A stretch of 64,000 bases of DNA, taken from Gnetum montanum. Its lineage: Eukaryota; Streptophyta; Gnetopsida; Gnetales; Gnetaceae. The notes below the pieces were generated by a model. It was not told where the DNA came from. It was given only the letters and a program-made list of their open reading frames with translations, and made no database searches. The position numbers were made by a program, and so were the translations under genes. Positions 35,178 to 46,377 of this stretch are shown here, piece after piece (positions within the stretch are counted from its first letter, which is position 1; each line of letters starts with the position of its first letter). The DNA lies in the NCBI GenBank assembly GCA_015680685.1, contig MNCI01036264.1, positions 10,262 to 74,261 on the forward strand, in the 5' to 3' direction.

Positions 35178-36674
35178 CTGCAAAATAAAATGTCAATATG
35201 TCAATGGGAAAACATATAATATAATGCCCATCACACAGTCACAATTCCTCTATATTCTAATATTCAATAAAAGCTTCTGACATGGTAGACATGTAATCAT
35301 CTTGGTGCCTTTATCCCAACTACATGGACTAGGCCATTGATGTAGGTAGAGGAATTGACAATAATTTTCTATCACCAGCAGTCTACTTAACACCACAGTC
35401 CTTGAACATGTATTTTTACCATGCCACCAACACAGCCACCTTGGATTTAAACTTGCGACTTGCATTACCACAAGGCACATTCTTTAATTAAATGAGCTAT
35501 GCTTCATTGACAAATGACAAATAGAGAATGCAACAGAATAACTCTAGGTAGAATATAAGAGCTATATTCATCAATAACAACTATACATTTTGGACAGAAC
35601 AATTCTTTGTGATAAAAAAATTTGGGTTAGCCAGATAAATAATGTTCTATCACAATATAAACTTTTAATAGACTGTAGTTTGTAGAAAATCAAGGAAACT
35701 AATCAAGAATGTTTTCTACTTCTTAGCAATTTTAATAAGTAAGTACATCAATTTTGTACATTCTGGAGGTGTGTGTATATTCATTCCACACTTTGTTCAT
35801 TCATGTGTGTTTGTGTTAGAATTTGAAAATTGAAACTTCATCATAATAAAACCAAAAAAAATCATATTTAAACAAAATAATGGTTACTGAATCATTTTAC
35901 AACATAAATAAATTTTATATTAAGAACACAAAGTACCAGAGCTTTGGTAAAATTTGGTGAAATTTTTTGAAATCAAACAACTAATATTATTGATCATTAG
36001 AAAATTTTGGTAATTGTGGAAGCAATAGATGGAATAATGTTCAAAAAAAAAATATGGAATGAACAAGATGAGTGGTAGATCTACAGAAGCAATAAACTAA
36101 AGCAGAAGCAATATACAGAAGTGGTTAGAATGTGATGCACATAGTGCTCACTAAAATGAAACAAAGTTGTATGGTAAAATACTAACAATATATTTATAGC
36201 ATCACAGCCACCAACCTAAACTTGTCCCACTTTGTAAACTTAAAATGAAGGAAACAACAAAACAAGGAGAAGGTGAGAAGACTCCTTGTCAAGGCAGCAG
36301 ACAAATTCATCCCCTGGATTAGAAAAAAAAAAAACTGAACTATCTTTCACTGTGTTGTGGACTTGTCTAAAGCAACTACATAATCTGAATAAAGATAATT
36401 TGGATGATTGAGGTCAAGACAGTGACATGGATAAAAATATTTAAGGCAATATCATAAAATTAAATCTTAAAAAAAACATTTTGCATCACCACAAAATATA
36501 AGACAAGGAAGTTATAATGACCACACAGAATATCTACAAGATATGATCTGTTTCACTAAAATAAAAGCAGTGTACTTTCTGATTGTGGAAGAGAGATAAC
36601 GTAAGTGAATCACATAGATAATACAGACATGTTAATTAGTTATATCAGAGAAAAGTAACGTGCTGCTCACTCAC

Positions 36675-36746
36675 AATTGTTCCAACTTTGTAAGGCTCCC
36701 AAGCTCTTCAGGAAGTGTTCCATTGAAATCATTTGAACTAAAACTC
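36675..36746 (-). pseudogene. RLK exon 6: LRR unit 4 (72 nt, phase 2)
   Basis: Acceptor CTACAG-like (CAG|GAGTTTTAG is off by the phase base; CAG at 36747-36749), donor TT|GTGAGTG. It encodes SFSSNDFNGTLPEELGSL, then TKLEQ. It has a perfect LRR spacing and joins in frame to exon 7. Confidence 0.85.
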
Positions 36747-36997
36747 CTGTAGAAAGCTTCGTTCGTAAATTATAAATTGCAGATATTCAATGATGGAAGA
36801 AAGAAGAGAGTCACGTAAAACCAATTCATCTCAAACTAGGAAACAAATTTAAAAACAGTAACGAAAATTGAATTTTGGAATTCCACGTGAAAGTTATCGA
36901 AAACAAACAGTACGCACAGAAGCAAAGGACCGTTAGGAAAATTTAGTAGCAAGTTGTATGCATTAAAATCAGAAAATAAAGGAAACGATGACCATAC

Positions 36998-37069
36998 AGA
37001 GATATTAAATTTTGAAGACTTCCTAGTTCTTTTGGAACAGGCCCTGAAAAATTGTTGATACCAAGAGAC
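36998..37069 (-). pseudogene. RLK exon 5: LRR unit 3 (72 nt, phase 2)
   Basis: Acceptor TTGCAG-type (CAG|GTCTCTTGG), donor CT|GTATGG. It encodes SLGINNFSGPVPKELGSL, then QNLIS. It matches the family unit S-x-G-x-N-x-x-SGPLPKELG. No internal lesion. Confidence 0.85.
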
Positions 37070-37164
37070 CTGCACAATGAACAAAGGAAAAGGGAAATGA
37101 TAGAAGTCTATTATAAGTCTCTGATATCTCATGATTTAGAGAATAGAAGAAACAAGATACGCAC

Positions 37165-37237
37165 AAATACTGCATGCCTGTCATGTTCCCCCATGAAAGC
37201 TGGGAGACGTCCGGAAAAGTAATTTTGTCCAAGGTCC
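37165..37237 (-). pseudogene. RLK exon 4: LRR unit 2 with 1-nt insertion
   Basis: Acceptor TTGTCAG, donor TTT|GTGCGTA. It encodes DLGQNYFSGRLPAFMG, then loses frame; one frame over it continues as GNMTGMQYL, as the family expects. The exon is 73 nt while its intact neighbours are 72, and the extra base lies in a run of five C on the plus strand (37188-37192). With four C the exon would join the next in frame. Either a pseudogene frameshift or a homopolymer error. Confidence 0.85.
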
Positions 37238-37398
37238 CTGACAAAAGTTTTAAAAGATGCACTTTATGTCAAATATAGGAACAGTGCAGTTGGACGGATG
37301 TTTCACTCAAATGGAGCTTTTATCACTTTTAACCCACAATTAAAGCATGGCCAACTAACATAAAAGACAATGAGTTTTAAGAGGAGGCAGTATCTTAC

Positions 37399-37470
37399 AA
37401 ATTGATCAGGTAAGTCAAATTTCCCAACTCCGCTGGAAGTTCTCCAGATTTATCTGAAGAGTAAACTTTC
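37399..37470 (-). pseudogene. RLK exon 3: LRR unit 1 (72 nt, phase 2)
   Basis: Acceptor CGGTAG, donor TT|GTAAGA, exactly 72 nt. It encodes KVYSSDKSGELPAELGNL plus TYLIN, one LxxLxLxxNxLxGxIP-type repeat (GELPAELGNL). It joins in frame to the next exon as L-D-L. No lesion seen. Confidence 0.85.
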
Positions 37471-38080
37471 CTACCGGCAGTCTTGCAGCGAAAATGCTAA
37501 ATCCTAACAAAAATAATCTTGCTCTACAGCTGACACTATATAGGTATGAAATCCGCTTGTCATTTGCAATCAACTTTTGAACAACACGGTTAACTAGAAC
37601 TCCTTATTTCCTGAAGAATGCGTAATTAGCTCGCGGCCCCTACAGATTCTACAGGACAACAACGGCGAATTGAAATAACATTTGATGTATCCAGAATTTG
37701 AAAACATAACTAAGAACATGCGAAGGGCAAGTGGCATCAACCAAACAACAAAGATCAAAAAACGATACTACGAGCGCTCGGTGAACACCGTAATGTATTC
37801 TCAACATTTAAAGGAATTAATTACTGTTTTTCTTATATCATAAAGGCACATAGGTCGGCTTCGTAAACATATACAATTAATCATCATATCCAAACGCTTG
37901 GATTTTAGCTCTCTACCAAGTATAACCACCGAGCACCGACATATCAATATTTCGCCCAACCGAACTTATAAGCAAAGCGTCTAACAACAAATTCCGAGGC
38001 GCTGGAATGTTGAAGTTACGGAACAAGTTTTTGCAAGTTGATGCAGATTGCTTAAGCAACTTAGAGTTGATGATACTTGC

Positions 38081-38249
38081 AATTTTATGATATTGCAAGT
38101 GTTGCCTCTGCTCATTTCACATATGATGCCAGGATTCAAGGGCTCAGCAGAAGAATTTGCAACGGCTCCGTAACACGGATCGCCCGCCATATTCCATACC
38201 GCTTGTGAATTTATGTCCCACTTCGTTCCCTGTGCCCTGAATGCATTTG
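38081..38249 (-). pseudogene. RLK exon 2: N-terminal cap before the LRRs
   Basis: 169 nt, acceptor TTTGTAG, encoding NAFRAQGTKWDINSQAVW followed by NMAGDPC, NPGIICE and NTCNIIKL. The W-N-x-x-GDPC and NPGI-C pattern is the cysteine-bearing cap typical of subfamily VIII-2 ectodomains. The exon ends in phase 2 only if the donor is GC (TT|GCAAGTA). With that junction the product reads IIKLKVYSSDKSG, matching the family (LKVYALNVVG). The ordinary GT three bases on gives an immediate stop in the next exon. The acceptor and family match are strong; use of the GC donor is inference. Confidence 0.8.
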
Positions 38250-38613
38250 CTACAAATCATTCAAACAGATTCACACGTTATCCAGTACTGAATCCACTTT
38301 TTCACATATTATCTTTAAAGAAATTTGGCTGACGTTAGTAGACAGAACCTAATTCTCTGTTTTTCAGGGGGCAAAAAAGAAAACTCAAACGAATTCTGGA
38401 GGGACTGTAAATACGATATTATGGTTGTGGTTTAAAAAGTGGAAGACAAAACTTTCACTGTGACTTGCTAATTTACATAGAGTATGAGAGGTTCAAGCAG
38501 CAAGAACACAAATAGTTCACATAGAATCTCGAGCAAGTAAAGACATTTTCAGAAACTATGGTTACTGGAAAAACGGAAAATTCATTCAGAGGAACTCAAG
38601 GAAGTAAAGACAC

Positions 38614-38695
38614 TTTCGGAAGAGCTGGTTACTGCAGCTGCCTCAGCTCGCAGGAAGAAAAGAGCCAAAATACAGATAGAGAGCTTCATTGCCAT
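38614..38695 (-). pseudogene. RLK exon 1: start codon and signal peptide
   Basis: The ATG at 38695 begins MAMKLSICILALFFLRAEAA, a hydrophobic stretch ending in small residues typical of a secretory signal peptide. The context GTAGCCATGG is favourable. The chosen end at 38614 uses donor AAA|GTGTCT, giving phase 1, which matches the phase of exon 2; reading on without splicing meets a stop at about 38582. A longer upstream start is possible in the same frame but would precede the signal peptide with unrelated residues. Start and donor are inference; the signal peptide is seen. Confidence 0.7.
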
Positions 38696-40016
38696 GGCTA
38701 CACAGAGCAGCAGTGATTCAGTGGGAACGAAAGAAGAATCATATACATTTGATAAACTGGAAAAGAAAAGGTCTAAGTAGCAAGGAAAGAGAGAAGACCC
38801 AGTCTCCCGCAATCATTCTTCTATGCACATGCGAGACTTGCGTTGAAAATTCCTCGGATTAGTGTACACAAAACAGCCGATATGGATGAGGGTGCCTGAG
38901 CCATTCATGTTCAAGAGCATTGTCTGAATATCCCCATTTGATGCATTCCTTTTGCCGTTTCGATCCTTGCATGCTGCAATTTGAAATTCAAAATTTGTAC
39001 GTCCCTCCCCAAACGGCGCCATCAGCCAGCACAGCCAGAAAAAGAGAGGTACACTGTTTCTGAAAACGAAAAGCTTCCCATGTCCAGAGAATTTGAGCCT
39101 GATTTTGATTTTTGCAAGGATTCCCGCATTCAGTTGAGGTCACAGTTCCTTTTATTATTATTTTTTTTAAAAGAATGATTTCAAACAATGAACGAAGGCA
39201 GTCCAGTTGGGTAATGAAACTGAAACCGAATTATTCATGTTTACTGCGCTTTGAATATGTCTGTCGGACTAGTTTTAGAACTTCTTTTACATAAGGTTTT
39301 TTATAGAATTTTTTTAACGTACCACACTGGAATGAATGTGACACGAAAGCAACAAAGATTATTCAGAGGTTTCTCCATCAACTCCATTTTCACGTTGAAG
39401 TTTCTGAAACTGTTCGTGGCAATATTCGTATGCAACGCAAAAATGGGAGGACAGACACAGCTCACTGAGATATTACGATGCATCATTTTTCAATTGGTTA
39501 CTTGATTATGTTAGATTAGAATAATTACAGCTTAGAAATTTAGACTACGTTTTGTTACGCCGAAATGTCTATTCACGGGTAGGTCAACAGAATTGACTTT
39601 CATAGGGTCCAACAACCGCCCTTATTACGTTGCCCCTAACCTAGAACACGAAATCTCACATCGCTGATTTTTCTTGTCCGTAGCTATCCACATCGAGCAG
39701 CACAGATCTTCATATCAACATTAAAGGCGTTCACACTGCACTTGTAAATGTCATCCACCCATATAATTTTGGATTTAAATTTAGAGGATAATGTTTATTA
39801 AACTTGAGTTTGATGTATAACCCTATTCATGGACTCGTGCTTCGTACATAATCAATCATAATAAATTATCATCAAATCATTTACTTATTTTAAAGGGATA
39901 AAGTGACCAAAATGATAATGATGTACAACCTCATTCATATGGTTATTTTTAGTTGACCAAGTCTTTTTTATGGCTCATGTTATTTTCTAGAGTCTTGAAA
40001 GTTGTTTTTGGCTTAC
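38696..40016. other. Upstream region of the RLK pseudogene
   Basis: About 1.3 kb between the start codon and element B. A minus-strand ATAAAAAAC sequence near 39,295-39,305 is the only TATA-like run I noticed, about 600 bp upstream of the ATG, too far to be convincing. Short ORFs on both strands (for example 38813-39022) show no family. Confidence 0.4.
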
Positions 40017-40021
40017 CAAAT

Positions 40022-40822
40022 TGATGAGTGGCGAGGTACCCGTACACTCAACCATACGAATACGAGCGTTACACGCACGATCCGGTCAAACTCCAAGGAC
40101 TAAGTGCTTACGCGCCTTATGGAACACTTAAGGTTAATCAATCGTTGTCTTCCTAGACTTACTTGTATTGTCACGGTTGTATGGTTAAGTAAGTCTGAGG
40201 TATATGATTTTTATAACTTTTATCTTTTTATTGCCTATGCTAAGAGAGGAAAGGGTGAAGAGACTAAGTAACTAACTTTCACTAACTAAGCTTTAATCGT
40301 CTTAGCATCAGTATCTGTTCCCACTTGCCGTACACACTCTGAATTAGTGCAATGCTACTGGGATTACCAAACGCTATTCGTTACTGGGTTACCAAGCATA
40401 GCACACGTGCTCGAAGTAGTCGTACTGAATGCACTTAACTAGGAGTTGAGGGTTGAGAGAGATTAATTATCTAAGAAAGTATTTAAGCATTTAACATTAA
40501 TTAAATCCTAATTAGCTTAATCCATGCACTGCAAGGTTTATAAGAAAGTTCGTCTTTATTTCCATACACAAATGTGTGCTCAGGTACAATTTTCTCAAAT
40601 AAAGATCTGTTCACTTTGAGACTCCTACTGCGGGCACATGGAAATTATTCTATCTCTGGAATGGTAAAACTGTTAGAGTTTCACTAAGAGTCTAGATCTA
40701 GATGGAGAAACAAGGGAAAGCTGCCTCTTATTCATAGACAAGGCGACAGGCTACGATATTGCGTATGCGATATCACAGGGGTCAACGCGATATCGCGGCC
40801 CATGCGATATCGCATCTCATCA
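40022..40822 (-). repeat. Element B, 3' LTR (801 bp)
   Basis: TGATGAGTGGCGAGG...GCATCTCATCA. U3 (about 40740-40822) has four GATATC-type words, three with CpG flanks. The TATA box has decayed to TATGAATAAG. Purine tract AGTCATGGGGGTA (minus) at 40823-40835. Confidence 0.92.
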
Positions 40823-40835
40823 TACCCCCATGACT

Positions 40836-42942
40836 AAATGAAAACTCGTACTCGAGTTCCTTACAAAATATTGGGAAGGTATGGGATTATTGACTTGAAT
40901 GACACTAATGGTGAATGGGATGACATGTGAATGGATCATCATTACAATTCATGGCAAAATTTTGTGTTCGTGACAATAAGAGTGAACACTATACATATTT
41001 GACATCTAGCCTTATTTGGCAGCTGAGAGAGAAAAGAGAAGAGAGAGAGAAAAGAAGAAGTCTGCTGCTGCCAACACCAAGATCACGCCTTTTGTTGTCC
41101 ATCCATAAGTGCATCATCAATCCTGTTCCTTGCATAACTGCTTCAGCACTAGTCCATTTCTAGTGTTTCCTCCAGATCCAATCTGTTGTTGTATGATTGC
41201 CATATGCACACACAACATAGTCTAATATTAGCAAGGATAAATGAATCATAATGCAATTGATACCTTGCTTCAGTGTAAGGTCCATTGGCTGAGTTGTGAT
41301 ATGGTTGATACAGACTTGGAGATATAATACTGGTGACTACCCGAGGTGTAGGGGTTAAGAGGAAAATTGAAAAAATTGGACCAGGACCCCCATGACTGAG
41401 AGTGAACCTTTAGTAGCGATAGAATGAAAAAAGAGAAGGAATAAGAAGGATGAAGAAAAAGAGACAACGACAACGCCAATAAAATGGATGTCAAAGATGG
41501 AAATGAACAACATAATTGGTGATTGCATAAATGTTTAAGGGAAAGAAATTAACAGATGCACCAAATAGAAATGCCAATGGATCCTCCCCAAAGTAGGCTC
41601 TTGCCCTTTAGTGCCCTAACAATCCTACATTCAAAGAGTTCGTAGGCTCTAGGAATGTCATTTGGAAACAAGAGTTAAAGTCATAACCACAAGAATTTAC
41701 CAAAAAGAAAACAATGCATCCACCAAAATATGGACTACTGATACAACCAACAATGAGGTGATAAATGGGGAAAGAAGGATGGAAAGAAGAGAATGGAATG
41801 GAATCTCAAAAACAAGGTGGTGTACAACCCCTTGTGTATTAATGGTTAATGTGACTTAGTAGATCCCATTCCAAATCTGGCCTCAAACAAACCACATTCA
41901 GTGACTTTGCATTAATACATTCGACCCATTCATCCACTTGAAGTAACATGAATGCCTTCACTAAAGAGCCACCACCATTCCGACGAAACAAAGGAGAAGA
42001 GAGTAGGAAGCGAGAAGGGCCTTAGTTAGAGGGAACATGTTTATTTTAGTTCCATAACTAGTGCTTGTAGCCCAAATGATGATTTTGTCTAAAGGGTGTG
42101 CTTTGAATTCTCACTATTTTTTTTTTGTATTTTTGGGTGAGAACCACACCATGCAAAGACTTATTATTTTTATTTGCTCAACTTCCCGATAATGCGGTAA
42201 TGTCGGAATAGTAAGAAAACTCAAGAAGAAAACATCCAAGCACCCAAGAGAATGGCCAGCACAAGTGCATCAAATCCCCTTGAAGTCACACCCTTTTCAA
42301 TCCTTGAGTCCTTCCTTAGTTTGAGAAATATCCAATCACCAATTCGTTGATAGTTCTTATTATTGGGAAAGGGACTGTACAGTTCCAAGCCAAGAGAGAC
42401 CATAGAAATTTATGGGTGCATGGATGATGTGGACTAATTGCATGTTACATCAAAAGAACCATATCTTAGTATCAACATCATAACTTAAAGCTAAAAACCA
42501 AACATTAGCGATCAATGGAATACAGTTCATACCATCTTCGAAGCACTTATTAGGTGACAAATCAAATAAAATAATCAAACACACAAAGAAATGAAAAAGT
42601 ATAAACGATGTTGTAAAACAAAAACAAAAAAAAAAGTTAAAAAAAAATTGTAAAACAAAAATGTGTAAAACAAAAATTTAAAAAGAACTGAGGGCCTCAA
42701 ATGATTAGCATAGGTGGTCGTCTCCCCCATGACTAAATTGCAAAAGGAGAAATCTGAAATAGTGAGCAAGATCGCCCTCTCTCAAATGTGCAATGTGCAT
42801 AGACCGTTCTAGGTTCATGATAAGGGTTGGTCGGTTGCACACATACTAGTATTCTCCTATTAGAGTACTCATTTGGATTTTCTAAGAGTTTCCAACTTCC
42901 CTCGATTGGTGGTTTCAGATTAAGGGTTGGAAGTTGGCAACA
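40836..42942 (-). other. Element B 3' non-coding region
   Basis: Holds AGTCATGGGGG (minus) at 41387-41397 and 42724-42734 and the block CTTTGGGGAGGATCC (minus, 41577-41592), all shared with element A in the same order. A-rich stretch at about 42,590-42,690. ORFs here are short and not shared in frame with A. Confidence 0.7.
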
Positions 42943-43602
42943 CTATTGCTCTAGTGCATCTATGCTTTCTATGTGGATGCAAGTTGGTCCCCAAGTTAGT
43001 TCCATGCATATTGGTGGGTTTCTCTCTTGATTAGTTGTCAACCACTGGGTGTTTTCTTGTTGTGTGGTTGCTTCATACAGGCACCTTTGTATGTTAACTT
43101 CTTGGGCACACTGATTGCATGCAGGAGATGTTGAACGCTCCTGTACGCTATCACCCTCTATATCACTATATGTGATGCATGGAACCTTCTTCTTCTCAAT
43201 CTTTCCATAAGTGTTTTCCTTAGATACTTCCAAAGAAAGATTGCGGATTCCTAGGCATGTGTTTATGGTAATTAGCCATGCCCTTCCCATTATTATTGGG
43301 AAGTCCCCTTTGTCATTGTTTACTTGGATCACTAGGAAATCTGTTGGGTATGACCAACCACACACAATGGTAACAATGTCCTCCACTAGTCCCAAGGGAA
43401 TAGTGATGGACTGGTCAACCAGCTCTAAGCAAATATTTCTCTTCTTTAGTGGGGCTAGGTTCCAGGCTTTATACATTTCTTGCGATATTAAGTTGACTTT
43501 GGAACCTGAGTCAAGAAAAGCTTCATGTGATTTATTCCCAGCAACTTGGAGATAGATTAAGGGACTTCCAGGATTAGAGAATTTCTTGGGAAGGTGGCCC
43601 AC
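42943..43602 (-). CDS. Element B retropepsin-like protease ORF
   Basis: 219 codons without interruption. Residues 1-40 (GHLPKKFSNPGSPLIYLQVA) lead to the active-site motif FLDSGSKVNLIS at about 30-41, then DQSITIPLGLVEDIV, WSYPTDFLVIQVN and DFPIIMGRAWL (flap/second strand), followed by a Cys-bearing tail (CNQCAQEV). D-S-G replaces the commoner D-T-G; both occur in plant retroelement proteases. It is in frame-independent position downstream of gag and lacks its own obvious start context, so it may have been expressed as gag-protease fusion. It would cleave gag. Confidence 0.75.
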   Translation of the reverse strand: MGHLPKKFSNPGSPLIYLQVAGNKSHEAFLDSGSKVNLISQEMYKAWNLAPLKKRNICLELVDQSITIPLGLVEDIVTIVCGWSYPTDFLVIQVNNDKGDFPIIMGRAWLITINTCLGIRNLSLEVSKENTYGKIEKKKVPCITYSDIEGDSVQERSTSPACNQCAQEVNIQRCLYEATTQQENTQWLTTNQERNPPICMELTWGPTCIHIESIDALEQ

Positions 43603-44109
43603 CTTGATCTAGTCAGTGACAGTATGTGTTAACATAACCGTGTGCGTTGAGATCTGTTGTTGGTTTGAAGGAAGCTCCGAAGCCTTATTTAATGGAGAGA
43701 CGTTTCGAGACTTAACTGCTTGTGGTCGTAAGAGCTTATTTGGGCTGTTGGTTCTAAAAAAAAGATCTTCTCTTTGTATGATTGTCAGAACTAGTAGCGG
43801 GTTGAAGGTTTACTACTCTTGTAGCATTGTGTTGCTCAGGTTGAGTGGGGAGTTCCCCTTACATCACTAGAGCGGGTGGTAGTGGAGCTATCGGTGTAAG
43901 AGTCATGGGTGGATTTGGATGATGGTATGCATGTGGTGTGTCTCTCCCAGGAGAAGGAGTCTTATAGTACTCCTAAGCTTGGTAGTGACATTGTGGGGTC
44001 ACATGACCGATAGAGTCACTTGGAGAGATTGGCTGTTGCATGTAGTAGCCATATGGATCCAGTTACTGGTAAGGGTATTGTTGCCTTGGCAGTGGCATCC
44101 CCCATGACT

Positions 44110-46285
44110 GTGGGTATTGCTACTGCTGGTGTTGGTCCATAGGTTGTGGTGGAGTCCCACTTGGATAATACATTAATGGTTGGTGGAACTGCCTTGGATT
44201 ACCTTGGGGATAAGGCAACCGATGGGGTGCTTGCTGTTTGTTAAGTCTTGGGTTGAGTGCATACACCCCAGACTCTTGTAAATGTGAGTTTATTGGGCAA
44301 CATCCCTTAGGATGGTCATATTGGCAGATCTCACATCCACCATCATTATCTGTATTTGAATCCACAACCTCTTTAGTGATAGCTAATTTACCCTTACCTT
44401 TGTTACGTGCATGGTCCAAATCCCTCTTCTTTTTCTTATCATGATCACTACTTTGCTCCTTAGACTCCTCTACGATTTTTAAAACTTTTTCAAATCTACT
44501 ATCTAAGGAGTCCCACATTTGATCCACCTTAGCTGACACTTCAGTTAATTTCTGAAGTGGCAAGGTTTTTCTGCTTACCAACTCTTTGAGTGGTGACTCA
44601 TCCTCCTCCTCACAGAATCTTACTTTTCCCTCTTTTAGAGGGAAGGATCATGGTTGTATTCCTCTGTGTTTTTTGTCTTGTGTAGCTCTCCTTCTTCCTT
44701 AGCTACTTGCTCCAACAATCTATGAACCTCATGGGACCTAAGTTCAGATCATCTCCCTTGGGCATATGTCCCAAGGGTTCTCCTGGTTTCATGCTTTAGC
44801 CCATCTACGAGATGGCGTAGTTGATCTCGTAGTGCGTAACCATGGCCCAGGAAATGATGTAGCAATGCATAATATCGACCCATGGCAGCATCCAAGGGTT
44901 TTTGATTACCCTGCTTCCATCCTTGGATCTACTTCCTCAAGTTGGATACTCAGGAGTATGTTTGATATTTATCGTTAAACAACTCTAGCATCGTACTCCA
45001 CCTTCGAATGGATTCCGATTCTAAGGACTGGTACCAGCTTTCTGCTTCTTTTATGAGTGTCCTTGGGAACAACTTTAACTTTTACCATTTTTTTCAATAT
45101 TCTGCAAGGCATAGGCATCATAAAATGCCTGTAAGTGATTCTGCGGATTAGCATTGTATCCCCCCTCAAATTGTGGGATATTATTCATGTCTAGTCTCTT
45201 GATCCGACTATCATTTTGGTGCCTTGTTGGTATTCTAACAGCCTCCGTAATGTCTAACATGCTTCAGGTTGCAAGTAGGGGTTCTTCATGATCATTTCTC
45301 TCATGGCATCTATGATGTCTACGTAGTTCCCTACTTTCCCTTCTTTCATGTCATGATTCCCTAGAATTTCCTCATCCTCTCTCTCGACTCTCTCATCGAG
45401 GTTTCTCATTTTGCTTACCCTTGTCCTCACGATGAGGTTCCTTATGATTGCATCCCGATGTTGAAGGAGAGGGTGAATGTTGCGATGAAGGGGAAGAGGA
45501 AGGGGAACCATCACCATGACGATGTTTCCTACCCTCTCTTCGGTGATCTCGATCCTAACCATGATGACAATCAGAATGCCCATCCTTATCTTGTGTTTCT
45601 TTTCCCTCATTGAACACCTGGTGTTCNGATCAGAATGCCCATCCTTATCTTGTGTTTCTTTTCCCTCATTGAACACCTGGTGTTCATGGGAATCAGAACC
45701 AGGGTTGTGTATTGTGGAGTGTAGATTCTAATACACCACATCCTCACCATTATTAGGAGGGGGAACATCATTTTGTAGTGAACCTATTGAAATAGGTTCA
45801 CCACCCTTAATTTCTCTTATGACAGGTGAAGCATTATGGGGTCCTTTGCCCTTCAACGATGTGTGGTAACTCTCTTGCCGTGAGTTCCATTGACGTTGTG
45901 CCTTTGTGGGATGGTAGTCCCTTATGTTGTAATCGCAGACAATGTACTCAGCATATAATTGTGACATGCCAATTTGTGCAAGGGCATGAAGGAGCATGTT
46001 GGGGGTAGCTCTTTCTAAAGGCAACACTATGTTACCCTCCAAGTCTCTCCAACGCAATTGTTCATCTTGATGGAAGAAAAAGGTAAAGTCGGGTATATAT
46101 TCATCATGATAAATATATACCACATTGAATTGTTGAGGAACTGACGGTTCTTGGTTATGTATGTTGTGTTGCTGACTGTCTCTAGTGTTGTTCCTAGGCT
46201 GTGAAGTGCTTTTGTATGGAGAAGAAGACATTTTTGTCTGATTCGCTGTGCTGTTTACCGTTATGTTATATTTTCGTTTGATCAA
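44110..46285 (-). pseudogene. Element B gag
   Basis: The first ORF (46285-45728) includes MSSSPYKSTSQPRNNTRD, YIPDFTFFFHQDEQLRWRD and MLLHALAQIGMSQLYAEY. A 140-codon arginine/aspartate-rich region (45676-45254) follows, then the core (about 45,240-44,740) and the C-terminal ORF 44581-44120 with VDQMWDSLDSRFEKVLK, a Lys-rich tract and CEICQYDHPKGCC, a zinc-knuckle variant with C-x2-C-x3-H-x4-C. A single N at 45627 is flanked by a duplicated segment, which adds an artificial frame break. Fewer stops than A. Confidence 0.75.
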
Positions 46286-46358
46286 ACCTAAGGGTTCGTT
46301 TTAGCTCCCAATGATGTAAATGATTTCCTATGTTCTACATAGCGCAAAAACAACTAAG

Positions 46359-46377
46359 TCCCCAGCAATGATGCCAA
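46359..46377 (-). other. Element B primer-binding site
   Basis: Minus strand TTGGCATCATTGCTGGGGA abuts the 5' LTR; tRNA-Asp type. Confidence 0.82.

Larger units (their letters stand above)
33812..36674. other. Introns between LRR exons 6 and 9
   Basis: Introns of about 1.1 and 1.5 kb surround the exons at 34885 and 35106. AT-rich, no element boundaries or ORFs with family signatures. The remaining LRR introns (36747-36997, 37070-37164, 37238-37398) are short. Confidence 0.6.
2080..38695 (-). pseudogene. LRR-malectin receptor-like kinase pseudogene (LRR-RLK VIII-2 type)
   Basis: Ordered minus-strand exons match the plant LRR-RLK VIII-2 family (At1g56130/At1g56140 group): signal peptide, N-terminal cap with a WNMAGDPC motif, 72-nt LRR exons, malectin domain (FAVNCGG, YYGLGLENG, GKGTCCIP), transmembrane segment and kinase G-loop (LGQGAYGVVYK). 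Intact members are plasma-membrane receptors with an extracellular LRR-malectin region and a cytosolic Ser/Thr kinase. Exon phases join correctly almost throughout, so the architecture is secure. Lesions: a 1-nt insertion in the 37.2-kb exon, GT-to-AT donors after the 35.1- and 33.7-kb exons, TAG at 26627-26629, a frame break at the malectin junction, no recognisable exons for the second half of the LRR region, a deleted kinase exon and no further kinase subdomains. The longest introns hold elements C+A (about 23.4 kb) and D (about 7 kb). Sequencing error could explain one lesion, not all. Confidence 0.85.

Noticed and set aside
38813-39188. Overlapping ORFs on both strands upstream of the RLK
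   Set aside because: Short, no family signature, and positions are not supported by splice or start context.
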